DNA of 64,000 nucleotides from Aldehydirespirator sp965221605 (GTDB lineage Bacteria; Actinomycetota; Acidimicrobiia; Acidimicrobiales; Aldehydirespiratoraceae), in assembly GCA_965221605.1 (NCBI GenBank), contig CBDCSK010000002.1:143151-207150 (forward strand). Reading direction: 5' to 3'. Within the stretch, counting starts at the first letter, position 1; every line of letters begins with the position of its first letter. A program made the translations under genes and the position numbers. The notes below the pieces were generated by a model. That model was not told the DNA's origin. It worked only from the letters and a program-made list of their open reading frames with translations, and did not search any database. Shown here piece by piece: positions 42,360-51,113 of this stretch.

Positions 42360-43997
42360 TCAAGTGATCCGACCGCGCTCGCGCAGGCGTTGGTAGTGGG
42401 TTAGCAACGCTGCGGTAGAGGGGTCGTGGTGGCTCGCCGGGTGGGGCGGGTCGGCGTGCAGACTTGCGGCTATGGCGTCGGCGAGGGTCTTGCCGTGCTC
42501 CACGCCGTACTGGTCGAAGCTGTTGATGCCCCACACCGCACTCTGCACCAGCACCTCGTGCTCGTAGAGGGCCACCAGCTGGCCCAGCGCCGACGGCGTC
42601 AACTCGGGAGCCATGATCACCGTGGACGGGCGGTCGCCGACAAGCTCGCGATGGGGGTCGTCCGAAGCAGCGCCGAAGGCCATCGCAGCCGCCTGGGCGA
42701 AGCAGTTGGCGACCAGCGACTCATGGTGGGACCCGGCCTCGGGCAGATGGGCCGTGTCGGCGTCGGGCCGGGCGAACACAATGAAGTCAGCAGGAACGAC
42801 CGTCGTCCCCTGATGAAGCAACTGATGGAACGAGTGCTGACCGCCGGTGCCGGCCGCGCCCCACACGATCGGGCCGGTGTCACAGCCCACGACCTCTCCG
42901 TCGAGACCCACCCGCTTGCCGTTGGACTCCATCTGGAGCTGCTGCAGGTAGGCGGGCAGCAGGCGCAGGCGATGCGCATACGGCAGCACTGCCCTGGTCT
43001 GGAGACCCCAGAAACTGCGGTACCACACCGCTAGCAGTCCCATCAGCACCGGAGCGCTGGCCGCCGGAGGCTGCCGGGCGAGGTGCTCGTCGATGACCCG
43101 CATCCCGGCCAGCATCTCGCCGAAGCGGTCCTCCCCGATAGCGATCATGAGCGACAGCCCCGCCGCCGATCCCAGCGAGTAGCGGCCGCCGACCCAGTCC
43201 CACATCGCGAAGACGTCGTCCGCGTCCACGCCGAAGGCAGCCGCGGCGGCCCCGTCGGCGGTCACTGCCGCGAAATGGTGATCCACCGCGTCGGTCCCCA
43301 GCGCTGACGCCACCCACCGGCGAGCGGCCCGAGCGTTGGCCAGTGTCTCGGTGGTGGTGAAGCTCTTGGACACCACCACGAACAACGTCTCAGCCGGATC
43401 CAGCCCGTCATCCAGCACCGTCTCCAAGTCGGCCGGGTCGACATTGGACACGAAGCGGCACTCGACGCCGGGACGCCGGAAGGCGGCCAACGCCTCATGG
43501 GCCATGGCCAGGCCCAGATATGAGCCGCCGATTCCGAGGTTCACCACCGTGCGGATCGGCCGGCCCGTCGCACCCCGCCGCTCACCGGCACGCACCGCCC
43601 GGCTGAAGTCGGCCATGCGCTCTAGTTCGGCCCGCACTGCGGGCATCACCTCGACGCCATCGACCTCAACGGAGTGGTCCGGACCGGCCCGGAGTGCAGT
43701 GTGCAGGGCAGGCCGGTTCTCGGTGACGTTCACCGGCTCACCAGCCAGGGTGGCCTCGACCCGCTCGACCACGCCGACCCGGTCGGCCAGAGCCAGCAGC
43801 AGCTCGACGGTCTCGGCGGTCACAAGGTGGCGGGACCAGTCGACAACCAGGTCGGCTGCGGTCACCGTCAGCCGCTCAGCCCGTCCGGGATCGGAGTCGA
43901 ACAGCTCTGTCAGGTGCACACCGCCGGCCTGGAGTTCGCGGGCGTGACGGGCCAGCGCGGCCCACTCCGCGGTGGCTGTGAGGTCGGTGGAGGCCAC
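42360..43997 (-). CDS. pgi: Glucose-6-phosphate isomerase
   Basis: The 545-residue enzyme interconverts glucose- and fructose-6-phosphate. Signatures are VVNLGIGGSYLGLAMAHEAL, VVSKSFTTTETLANA, the LPAYLQQLQMESNGKRV stretch, GQHSFHQLLHQG and the C-terminal SAVWGINSFDQYGVEHGK. I start it at GTG 43997, matching family length; a longer frame reaching 44483 overlaps the next gene in a meaningless frame. Only 29 bases separate it from the cytochrome gene upstream. Confidence 0.94.
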   Translation of the reverse strand: MASTDLTATAEWAALARHARELQAGGVHLTELFDSDPGRAERLTVTAADLVVDWSRHLVTAETVELLLALADRVGVVERVEATLAGEPVNVTENRPALHTALRAGPDHSVEVDGVEVMPAVRAELERMADFSRAVRAGERRGATGRPIRTVVNLGIGGSYLGLAMAHEALAAFRRPGVECRFVSNVDPADLETVLDDGLDPAETLFVVVSKSFTTTETLANARAARRWVASALGTDAVDHHFAAVTADGAAAAAFGVDADDVFAMWDWVGGRYSLGSAAGLSLMIAIGEDRFGEMLAGMRVIDEHLARQPPAASAPVLMGLLAVWYRSFWGLQTRAVLPYAHRLRLLPAYLQQLQMESNGKRVGLDGEVVGCDTGPIVWGAAGTGGQHSFHQLLHQGTTVVPADFIVFARPDADTAHLPEAGSHHESLVANCFAQAAAMAFGAASDDPHRELVGDRPSTVIMAPELTPSALGQLVALYEHEVLVQSAVWGINSFDQYGVEHGKTLADAIAASLHADPPHPASHHDPSTAALLTHYQRLRERGRIT

Positions 43998-44026
43998 CGG
44001 CTTCGGGGCCCTTCCGGCCCGGCCGG

Positions 44027-44848
44027 CTACGGGCCGGCGGCGAGATCTATGCCGTGCCCCAGAGCGGACTCTGTCAATAGAGCGCTGATCTCGTCGGGCG
44101 AGCCGGTCTCGAACGGCGGGTGGTCGGCCACCAGAGCCAGCAGGATCTCCTCCTCGTGGGCAGCCTTCTCCGCATCGAGCCCGCCGTGGATGACCCGCTC
44201 GTAGTACACCACCGAGACGAGGTCCTCGAGGCTCAGGTTGGAGAAGCCGCTCATGCCGCTGGCGAAGCTGTCGACCTCCCGCTGGCCACCGGGCCGGGCG
44301 GGGTCGCCGTAGAAGTCGAGACCCAGACGCTTGGTGCCCGCGGTGCCCAGGTACACCCAGGACAGATGGTGGGCCAAGCCGTCGAAGTCGGGGGTCGTGC
44401 CGAACGTGAGCAGGAGCTCGCCGCCGTTCAGCTGGCGGCCGGTGGCCGTGCCCGAGCCGTCGGCACCATGGCAGGAGGCACAAGTGCTGTACACCGCGGC
44501 GCCGTTGTCGGCCAGCACCAACTCGTCACTGGCGGGCGGCTCGAGCATGCCCACGTAGAAGATGGCCCAGACGGGCAGGAACACCATCACCGATGCGGCC
44601 CAGTACGGCATCCGCTTGCGCCGGTGGGCGGCCTCGACGTAGGGCGGGTCCGGTTCGGGAGGCGGCGGCGGGGCCGCCTCCGGGATGGGGAGGGGCGCGA
44701 CCGGAGCAGGCGCGACCGGAGCAGGGGCCGCCGGAGACGGAGCGTCAGTCGCGGCGGCCGGAGCGTCCCCGCCCTCTGGAGCGGTACCGGTCAGCTCGGC
44801 CCGTCGCTGACGCGAGCGTTCGAGCAGATAGTCGGGTACCTCGACCAC
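44027..44848 (-). CDS. Membrane-anchored mono-haem c-type cytochrome
   Basis: The 273-residue protein has a short basic N-terminus, an Ala/Pro-rich stretch (residues 29-68), a basic patch and one membrane span (about 82-101). A cytochrome c domain follows with haem motif CASCH (C123, C126, H127) and GADGSG. A GMSGF segment near 190 is the likely Met ligand. The domain faces the outside. Similar proteins accompany menaquinol-cytochrome c reductase/oxidase genes, which are absent here. It could accept electrons from the nearby molybdoenzyme or an oxidase; this is speculation. Transcribed toward pgi. Confidence 0.82.
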   Translation of the reverse strand: MVEVPDYLLERSRQRRAELTGTAPEGGDAPAAATDAPSPAAPAPVAPAPVAPLPIPEAAPPPPPEPDPPYVEAAHRRKRMPYWAASVMVFLPVWAIFYVGMLEPPASDELVLADNGAAVYSTCASCHGADGSGTATGRQLNGGELLLTFGTTPDFDGLAHHLSWVYLGTAGTKRLGLDFYGDPARPGGQREVDSFASGMSGFSNLSLEDLVSVVYYERVIHGGLDAEKAAHEEEILLALVADHPPFETGSPDEISALLTESALGHGIDLAAGP

Positions 44849-44974
44849 TTAGCGTCTCCATCAGCGGTTGGGGGCGGACCGGACGACGCCGGAGCGGCGA
44901 GCCCCGGCGCCATGAGGATAGGCGCTCACGCCGCGCTTGGCGTCTTTCGGCGACTCTACTTCTCGCGCCGCCCC

Positions 44975-45556
44975 CTATGGGCCGGCAGGACCCACCACGA
45001 GGCCGAACTCGTCTCCGGCGTCGATCAGAGCGTCGAACAGGTACTGGCCGAGAGAGCGGTCGCAGAAGACCAGGTAGGACGCCGTGTCGCCGGCGTCGTT
45101 GCGGGCGATGTCACAGGTGACCTTGGCCACCGACGCGGAGGCCACGGCGCCGTCGGGGGTCATCGGGTCCGACCAGTCGAGGCTGCACACCTTCTCCAGC
45201 ATCCGGGTCGCCTCGTTCCCGGTGACACGGAACAGCGCCCGGCCATGGGTCCAGTCCACGCAGGACACGAAGTCCGAGGAGTCCAACCCCTCGAGGCCCT
45301 CGACCGCTTCGGCCACCGCACCGGCGGTGCCCAGCACGATCCACTCCCCCGGCCTGGAGCCCAGCACGGTGGCTCCACTCTCGGCCGCGCTCGACGAGCC
45401 GAACGGCGCGCCGAGCCTCCCGGCGACGGCGCCGCCGGGCGAGGCCCGGACCAGCCACTTGGTGGTGGCGCTGATGTCGGTCAGCAGGAGGTCGCCGTCC
45501 TCGACGGTGTCGTAGCTCCGCACTACCGGGCTCTCGAAGGTGGGCAGGTCAGCCAC
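44975..45556 (-). CDS. soxG: Sarcosine oxidase / N-methylglutamate dehydrogenase gamma subunit
   Basis: The 193-residue protein of the GcvT-like SoxG family has VLGSRPGEWIVLG, FVSCVDWTHGRALFRVTGNEA (the motif region near residue 95) and CDIARNDAGDTASYLVFCDRSLGQYLF. It is the last gene of soxBDAG. Its ATG overlaps the soxA stop by eight bases. In the heterotetramer this subunit is structural. The acidic N-terminus, MADLPTFESP, is variable. Confidence 0.88.
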   Translation of the reverse strand: MADLPTFESPVVRSYDTVEDGDLLLTDISATTKWLVRASPGGAVAGRLGAPFGSSSAAESGATVLGSRPGEWIVLGTAGAVAEAVEGLEGLDSSDFVSCVDWTHGRALFRVTGNEATRMLEKVCSLDWSDPMTPDGAVASASVAKVTCDIARNDAGDTASYLVFCDRSLGQYLFDALIDAGDEFGLVVGPAGP

Positions 45557-48398
45557 GGAGACGCTCCCCGCCCGGGTCGAAGTGGGCGTGGTGCTCCATG
45601 ACGGTGGCGCTGATGCGCTGACCGGAGGTGAGCAGCACTGTCACCTTGGTCCCGCCGGCGGCCAGCTCCGGTTCGACCTGCCCGAGGCAGATGGACCGGC
45701 CCAGGGTGGGCGACATCCGCGACGAGGTGATCCGGCCCAGGATCTGGTTGGTGTCGCCCCGCACGATCTGGGCGGCCTCCTCGGGCACCACATTGGGGTC
45801 GTCGGGCTGGATGGCCACGATCATGGGCAGCTGCCGGTCGGCAGCCCAGGCCAGCTCGGGCATGCCCGCGAAGTCGTCCTTGTCCAGCTTGATCAGAGGG
45901 CTCAGGCCGGTGCTCGGCCCCAGCGTCAGGCCGTCGGTGTCCTGGCCCACGATGAAATGGCCCTTCTCGAGGCGCATGATGCGCTGGCCTTCCAGGCCGA
46001 ACGGCCCGACACCGAGATCGGCCCCCGCTTCCATCAGGGCCTCCCAGACATGCAGCCCGTGGCCTGCGGGAACGTGCAACTCGAAGGACAGCTCGCCGGT
46101 GAAGCCGATGCGCCACATGAAGCATCCGGCCACACCGGCCACGGTGGCCGTGCGGACCTCCATGTAGGCGAAGGCCTCCGGAGACAGATCGACGCCGGTG
46201 ACCACCCGGCTCACCAGCTCCCGGGACTTCGGCCCGGCCACGTTGATGCTGGTGTAGGCGGTGGTCACCGGGGTGACATGGACCCGCCAGTCCGGGCGCT
46301 CGGTCTGCAGCCAGTTCTCCACCCACTCCCAGACGCCGGCCGCGCCCGAGCTGGTGGTGGTCATCAGGTAGTGGTCCTCGCCGAGGCGTCCGGTCACACC
46401 GTCGTCGAGCACGACGCCGTCCTCGGCGCACATCATCCCGTAGCGGACCTTGCCCACCGGCAGCTTCGACCACTTGTTGGTGTAGAGCAGGTTGAGCAGC
46501 TTGGGAATGTCGGGGCCCCGCAGGTCGAGCTTGCCCAGCGGGGTGACGTCGATGAGCCCGACGTTGGTGCGCACGTTGCGGACCTCGGCCGCGGGATCGC
46601 CGTAGTGGTCGGGGCGGATCCACTGGCCGGCCTGGATGGTGTGCACACCGTTGGCCTCGTGCCACGGGTGGACGGACGACACCCGCACCGGCTCGAAGAC
46701 CCGCCCGGCGAGGGCGCCCAGCGTGAGGGGGGCGTACGGCGGCCGCCACACGGTGGTGCCGACCTGCGCGATGGTCTCGCCCCGCGCCTCGGCGATGGCG
46801 GCCACGGTGTTGACCGTCTCGAGCTTGCCCTGGGCCGACCCCATGGTGGCGGTGGTGTAGCGCTTGGCCAGCTCCACCGAGTCGTAGCCCTCCCGGGCCG
46901 CGGCGACGAGGTCCTTGGATCCGACGTCCTCGGAGAAGTCGATCATGCCGTGGGTGTCGGACCGGTACAGCTCCGGGTGGGGCTCGCGCCCCAGCGGAGC
47001 CCGAAGGTCGGACGCCCAGGCCGGCTCGCCGCCGTCGACCGGGCGGGCCCGTGCGGTGCGGGCCTGGAGACGGTGAGCCACCGCCGCGGCCCGCTCGGTG
47101 GCCAGCTGCCCGGTGGCCGCGCCATGGGCCCGCAGCTCGTCGAGGGTGCCGTCGCCGGCCAGACCGCCGGTGGACAGCACGTTGCCGGGGGGATCCGACG
47201 GGAAGAACCGGGCTGCGGAGGGGTCGTAGACGGGCCGGTCACCGGCCATGTTCAGCAACGAGGTGGGAGCAGTCCATCCGGCGGCCACGACCAGCAGGTC
47301 GGCCTCGATGCGAGTGCCGCCCACGACCACGGTCTCCACCGCCCGGGGCGAGCCCTGGGCTGCACTTATGGAGCGGCGCTCGCGGCCGTCGATGACCGAG
47401 GCGACCTCCACGCCGGCCCGCTCGAGGTCCGCCACGGCGGCGTCGCCGTCGGCGTTGGCCGTGAACACCACGGCCCGCTCGCCCGGCTTCACGCCCCACA
47501 GGTTGATCAGGCGGCGGACCGCGCCCGAGGTCACCACCCCGGGACGGTCGTTGCCCGCGAACACGTAGGGCCTCTCGATGAGACCGGGCGCCACGACCAG
47601 GACCTTGGCCCTGGCCTTGATGAGGCGCTCGACCGCGACCGGGTGGTTGCGCTGGACGATCCCGAGCCAGTTGTCCTCGTAGCGGCCGGTGACGGTGGAG
47701 TCGGTCAGGACCTCCACGTCGGAGGCGTCGAGAGCGCCTCGCAGCTCGGCCAGTGCAGCCTGGGCCGCGTCGCTGCTGCTGTAGCGCAGATGGCCGCCCA
47801 CCGCGTGCTCGTGCTCGACGAGCAGCACCCGAGCGCCGGCGCCGGACGCGGCCAGGGCGGCCTCGATGCCGGCCGGCCCGGCCCCGGCCACCACCACGTC
47901 GGGATGGCTGTAGCGCTTGTCGTGGTGGCGGTGAGGGGTGTCGGGGTCGACCTTGCCGCCCGGCGCGAACGTGGCCAGCACCCGCTCGTAGGTGGGCCAC
48001 AGCTTCTGCGGGCGCATGAACGTCTTGTAGTAGAAGCCGGCCGTCAGGAAGCGCCCGACCAGGCTGTTGGCCGCCTTGATGTCGCGGCGCAGCGACGGCC
48101 AGACGTTCTGGGGCCGCACGTCCATGCCCGCAGACAGCAGCCGGTGCCCGGCCCTGACGTTGGGGTCGTCGCCGATCTGCACCAGCAGGTTGGGGTCCCA
48201 GAAGTCGGCGGTGAGGATGCCCCGGGGCCGGTGGTACTTCATGGAACGGGAGAAGACGTGCTCGCCCGCGGCGGCCAGGGCCGACGCGATGGTGTCGCCC
48301 TCGAGCCCGCTGAAGCCCTTGCCGTTCCAGCGGAACCGCAGCTTCGCGGACCGGTCGATGACCTCGGTGGGCTGGGGACCCAGGCGGCTCATGGTCAT
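45549..48398 (-). CDS. soxA: Sarcosine oxidase / N-methylglutamate dehydrogenase alpha subunit
   Basis: The 949-residue subunit has N-terminal FRWNGKGFSGLEGDTIASAL and MKYHRPRGI (a 2Fe-2S-like fold module without its cysteines). A NAD-binding domain follows (VVVAGAGPAGIEAALAASGA). A C-terminal GcvT-type tetrahydrofolate domain ends the chain (TSINVAGPKSRELVSRV, FMWRIGFTGELSFELHVPAG, IMRLEKGHFIVGQDTDGLT). The tetramer oxidises N-methyl groups and forms methylene-tetrahydrofolate. MgdABCD of the N-methylglutamate pathway has the same subunits, so sarcosine or N-methylglutamate cannot be told apart here. It overlaps soxD (ATGA) and soxG. Confidence 0.9.
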   Translation of the reverse strand: MTMSRLGPQPTEVIDRSAKLRFRWNGKGFSGLEGDTIASALAAAGEHVFSRSMKYHRPRGILTADFWDPNLLVQIGDDPNVRAGHRLLSAGMDVRPQNVWPSLRRDIKAANSLVGRFLTAGFYYKTFMRPQKLWPTYERVLATFAPGGKVDPDTPHRHHDKRYSHPDVVVAGAGPAGIEAALAASGAGARVLLVEHEHAVGGHLRYSSSDAAQAALAELRGALDASDVEVLTDSTVTGRYEDNWLGIVQRNHPVAVERLIKARAKVLVVAPGLIERPYVFAGNDRPGVVTSGAVRRLINLWGVKPGERAVVFTANADGDAAVADLERAGVEVASVIDGRERRSISAAQGSPRAVETVVVGGTRIEADLLVVAAGWTAPTSLLNMAGDRPVYDPSAARFFPSDPPGNVLSTGGLAGDGTLDELRAHGAATGQLATERAAAVAHRLQARTARARPVDGGEPAWASDLRAPLGREPHPELYRSDTHGMIDFSEDVGSKDLVAAAREGYDSVELAKRYTTATMGSAQGKLETVNTVAAIAEARGETIAQVGTTVWRPPYAPLTLGALAGRVFEPVRVSSVHPWHEANGVHTIQAGQWIRPDHYGDPAAEVRNVRTNVGLIDVTPLGKLDLRGPDIPKLLNLLYTNKWSKLPVGKVRYGMMCAEDGVVLDDGVTGRLGEDHYLMTTTSSGAAGVWEWVENWLQTERPDWRVHVTPVTTAYTSINVAGPKSRELVSRVVTGVDLSPEAFAYMEVRTATVAGVAGCFMWRIGFTGELSFELHVPAGHGLHVWEALMEAGADLGVGPFGLEGQRIMRLEKGHFIVGQDTDGLTLGPSTGLSPLIKLDKDDFAGMPELAWAADRQLPMIVAIQPDDPNVVPEEAAQIVRGDTNQILGRITSSRMSPTLGRSICLGQVEPELAAGGTKVTVLLTSGQRISATVMEHHAHFDPGGERLRG

Positions 48399-48667
48399 GC
48401 CTTGCCGCCTCGCTTGTCGCCGGGCATGGGCGGCTCACGGAACTCGTTGGTCGCCGTGTTGCGCTCCAGCGTGAACCAGCGGCGACACCCGGACCGGCAG
48501 TACCAGGTCTCGCGCAGCCAGCCCGCGGGGTTGTCGCGCAGGTAGAGATAGCCCCGCCACTGCAAGGGGGAGGCAGTGGCGGGGTCGGGGCGAGCGTGAG
48601 ACTCGCCTCCATACCGCAGGTCCGCAGAGTCTCGCGGCCCGCAGTTCGGACAGGGCACCAGCAGCAT
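48395..48667 (-). CDS. soxD: Sarcosine oxidase / N-methylglutamate dehydrogenase delta subunit
   Basis: The 90-residue zinc subunit begins MLLVPCPNCGPRDSADLRYG. It has Cys6 and Cys9, the RGYLYLRDNP segment and WYCRSGCRRWF with Cys57 and Cys61. In described SoxD proteins the third ligand is a histidine (H-x3-C); here it is a cysteine, giving a Cys4 site. The start overlaps the soxB stop by one base (TGATG) and the stop overlaps soxA (ATGA). Length and context leave no doubt about identity. Confidence 0.88.
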   Translation of the reverse strand: MLLVPCPNCGPRDSADLRYGGESHARPDPATASPLQWRGYLYLRDNPAGWLRETWYCRSGCRRWFTLERNTATNEFREPPMPGDKRGGKA

Positions 48668-49986
48668 CAGTGTCCCACCGCCGCGGCGCCCTTCTCGCCC
48701 ACCAGCTCGCCGGTCTCGAAACGGCTGAGGGCGAACGGCGCGATCAGCTCGGGGGTGCGCCCGGTGGCGGCCGCCTCGGCGATCTGCTCGCCGGACACCG
48801 GGGCGGCCTTGAAGCCGTAGGTGCCCCAGCCCACATCCACCAGGAAGCCGTCGACCGGGGTGAACCCCATGACCGGCGAGTAGTCGGGGGTCATGTCGCA
48901 CAGCCCGGACCACTGGCGCAGCAGCCTCATCCTCGAGACGCTGGGCATCAGTTCGAGAACGTGACCGGCCAACTCCTCGGTGAACTCCAGCGAGCCCCGG
49001 ATCGAGTAGGTGGCCACCGCATCCACCGCGGCTCCGAACACGAGCTCGCCCCGGTCGGTCTGGCTGATGTAGACGTGCAGCGAGCCCGACACCACCACCG
49101 TCGGCAGGAAGACCTTGACCGGCTCGGTCACCGCGGCCTGGAGCGGGTGGGTGGTGATGGGCAGTCGCACGCCGGCCATGGCCGAGATGAGCCCGGCCCA
49201 GCCGGCTGTACAGTTGATCACGATCGGTGTGGAGACATCGCCCCGGTTGGTGCGGACTCCGGTGACCCGGCCTCCGGCTCCCTTGCCGTCGGGACCCTCG
49301 CCGCCCTCGCACAGGATGTCGAGAACCTCGGTCCTCTGGTGCATCTCGACGCCCATGTGGTCGGCGGCCCGGGCGTAGCCCCACACCACCGCGTCGTGGC
49401 GCACAATCCCGCCGGGCGGGTGGTAGAGCGCGCCGAGGATCGGGTAGCGGGGATGGTCGGAGGTGTCGAGGCTGGGAGCGACCTCGGAGATCTCGTCGGG
49501 GCCGATGACGCTGGAGTTGACGCCCTGGAGCTTGTTGACCTCGGCCCGCCAGTTCATGGTGCGCAGGGCGGCGTCGCTGTGGGCCAGGGTCAGGTGGCCC
49601 CGCTCGCTGAACATCACATTGATGTTCAAGTCCAGCGCCATGGAGTTGTAGAGCTGCAGCGACCGGTCGTAGAAGGCCACGCCCTCGGGGGTGAGATAGT
49701 TGGCTCGCACGATGGCGGTGTTGCGGCCCGAGGCGCCGCTGCCCAGGTAGGCCTTGTCCATCACGGCCACGTTGGTCATGCCGTGGTTGCGGGCCAGGTA
49801 GTAGGCGGTGGCCAGACCGTGCACGCCCCCGCCGATCACCACCGCGTCGTAGGAGCGCTTCAGGTCGGTGTCGCGCCACACCCGGGGCCAGTAGTCGCCC
49901 CGCATGCCGCGCCAGGCCAGCGTTGCTGCCGAGTACTTGGAGGGCCCGCGATGACGTGGGAGCCGAATGCGTCGCAACGGTGTCAT
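48667..49986 (-). CDS. soxB: Sarcosine oxidase / N-methylglutamate dehydrogenase beta subunit
   Basis: The 439-residue FAD subunit begins with a SoxB-type region (KYSAATLAWRGMRGDYWPRV), a Rossmann motif SYDAVVIGGGVHGLATAYYL (residues about 45-64) and GSGASGRNTAIVRANY. GGIVRHDAVVWGYARAAD matches the region where the beta subunit carries covalent FMN through a histidine. It catalyses the oxidation of the N-methyl amine. First gene of soxBDAG, divergent from a LysR gene; the 223-base gap has several inverted repeats. A short 47-codon frame ends over its ATG (49983-50126), but it is arginine-rich and unconvincing as a gene. Confidence 0.9.
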   Translation of the reverse strand: MTPLRRIRLPRHRGPSKYSAATLAWRGMRGDYWPRVWRDTDLKRSYDAVVIGGGVHGLATAYYLARNHGMTNVAVMDKAYLGSGASGRNTAIVRANYLTPEGVAFYDRSLQLYNSMALDLNINVMFSERGHLTLAHSDAALRTMNWRAEVNKLQGVNSSVIGPDEISEVAPSLDTSDHPRYPILGALYHPPGGIVRHDAVVWGYARAADHMGVEMHQRTEVLDILCEGGEGPDGKGAGGRVTGVRTNRGDVSTPIVINCTAGWAGLISAMAGVRLPITTHPLQAAVTEPVKVFLPTVVVSGSLHVYISQTDRGELVFGAAVDAVATYSIRGSLEFTEELAGHVLELMPSVSRMRLLRQWSGLCDMTPDYSPVMGFTPVDGFLVDVGWGTYGFKAAPVSGEQIAEAAATGRTPELIAPFALSRFETGELVGEKGAAAVGH

Positions 49987-50044
49987 TCCCGCTCTTGTTC
50001 GCTGCGCTCACGGGCCGCTCGGGCCACGGCCTCGCTCAGTGATC

Positions 50045-50060
50045 CACGAGAATCCTCGTG
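50045..50060. promoter_or_regulatory. Hairpin in the soxB leader
   Basis: CACGAG (50045-50050), AATC and CTCGTG (50055-50060) form a perfect stem with a four-base loop about 60 bases before the soxB ATG. It could be an RNA leader element or a protein site. Nothing ties it to a known riboswitch class. Confidence 0.3.
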
Positions 50061-50166
50061 CATCGCTTCCTGTCCGCTCGGCCTCTTGGGCGGTCGGCGC
50101 CGCATCCCCCTGGCGATTCCCCTCATCGCCCACCGACCATACCGGGACTGACCAGAGACAAGAAGT

Positions 50167-50201
50167 ATCAATATCGGATTGATTCAGATGTGTTCGATAT
50201 T
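50167..50201. promoter_or_regulatory. Candidate LysR binding region between soxB and the LysR gene
   Basis: ATCAATATCGGATTGAT (50167-50183) is a perfect 6-5-6 inverted repeat. The overlapping pair AATATCG (50170-50176) and CGATATT (50195-50201) forms a second inverted repeat with an 18-base spacer. The region is an AT island just ahead of the LysR ATG. LysR regulators commonly bind such sites to control themselves and the divergent operon. Confidence 0.5.
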
Positions 50202-50209
50202 ATTCTGCC

Positions 50210-51097
50210 ATGAACCTCCAGCGCCTGCGCTACTTCGTGGCCGTCGCCGACGAACTCCACTTCGGGCGGGCGGCCGAACGGCTCAACATGTCCCAGCCGC
50301 CGTTGAGCCAGCAGATCCGGCTGCTGGAGCGCGAGCTCGACACCGCGCTGTTCGATCGCAGCACCCGGCGGGTGAGCCTCACCGATGCGGGCGCCTTCCT
50401 GTACCCCGAGGCGGTGCGGCTGCTGGCCGCGGCCGACGGCGTCGCCCGGCTGATGGACCAGCACCGCCACGGCCAGGCCGGCACGCTGCGGGTCGGGTTC
50501 GTGGATTCTGCCGCCTACGAGGTGATGCCCCGGGTGCTCAGCGAGTACCGGCGCCGCTGGCCCCGGGTCGGCTACGAACTGCACTCGATGAGCTCCGACG
50601 AGCAGGTGCAGGCTCTGAGGTCGGGACAGATCGACTTGGGCATCGGCCGGGCCGCGGCCGACTCCCGCAACGTGGAGGCGACGCTGGTGATGCACGAGCC
50701 GCTGCTCCTGGCGGCCGGCGCGGCTCACCGGCCGGCCGGGACGACACAAGCCCAGTTGCGAGATCTTGCCGACGAGCCGATCATCGGGTTCGACCGCGGG
50801 GTCTCACCCAGCCTGCACGCCGTGCTGGCCTCGATGCTCGCCACCGAGGGTGTGGCCTACGACCCGATCATCGAGGCCACTGAGTACGCCACGATCCTCG
50901 GCTTCGTGGCCGCCGGCGAGGGTGTGGCCATCGTCCCGGCCAGCGTGCAGACCTTCCGCCCCCCCGGCCTCCGCTACCTCCAACTGCGCGATGAGCGGGC
51001 CGCGGTGCCGCTGCTGCTGCTCACCCGGGCGGGCGAGCCCGCTCCCCTGGTCGCCCAAGCCCTGGGCGTCGTCGCCGAACTCTACGGCGCGAGCTGA
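50210..51097 (+). CDS. LysR-family regulator, probable activator of soxBDAG
   Basis: The 295-residue protein has a canonical LysR N-terminus: LQRLRYFVAVADELHFGRAAERLNMSQPPLSQQI-like helix-turn-helix at residues 3-40, then LLERELDTALFDRSTRRVSLTDAG. A periplasmic-binding-like effector domain runs from about 90 (TLRVGFVDSAAYEVMPRVL). Divergent orientation to soxB and the inverted repeats between them suggest control of the sox operon with an N-methyl amine or glycine as effector; the ligand is a guess. Confidence 0.9.
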   Translation: MNLQRLRYFVAVADELHFGRAAERLNMSQPPLSQQIRLLERELDTALFDRSTRRVSLTDAGAFLYPEAVRLLAAADGVARLMDQHRHGQAGTLRVGFVDSAAYEVMPRVLSEYRRRWPRVGYELHSMSSDEQVQALRSGQIDLGIGRAAADSRNVEATLVMHEPLLLAAGAAHRPAGTTQAQLRDLADEPIIGFDRGVSPSLHAVLASMLATEGVAYDPIIEATEYATILGFVAAGEGVAIVPASVQTFRPPGLRYLQLRDERAAVPLLLLTRAGEPAPLVAQALGVVAELYGAS

Positions 51098-51113
51098 GAA
51101 CGCTCGCCGGGAG

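Noticed and set aside
42360..44483. Pgi with a 160-residue N-terminal extension
   Set aside because: The extension overlaps the cytochrome c gene in a meaningless frame; the family length fits the GTG at 43997.
45540..48545. Plus-strand frame of about 1000 codons
   Set aside because: Antisense of soxA; no motif, low-complexity composition.
49983..50126. 47-codon gene overlapping the soxB start (ATGA)
   Set aside because: Arg/Glu-rich with no ribosome site or recognisable domain; the overlap is probably chance in a GC-rich leader.
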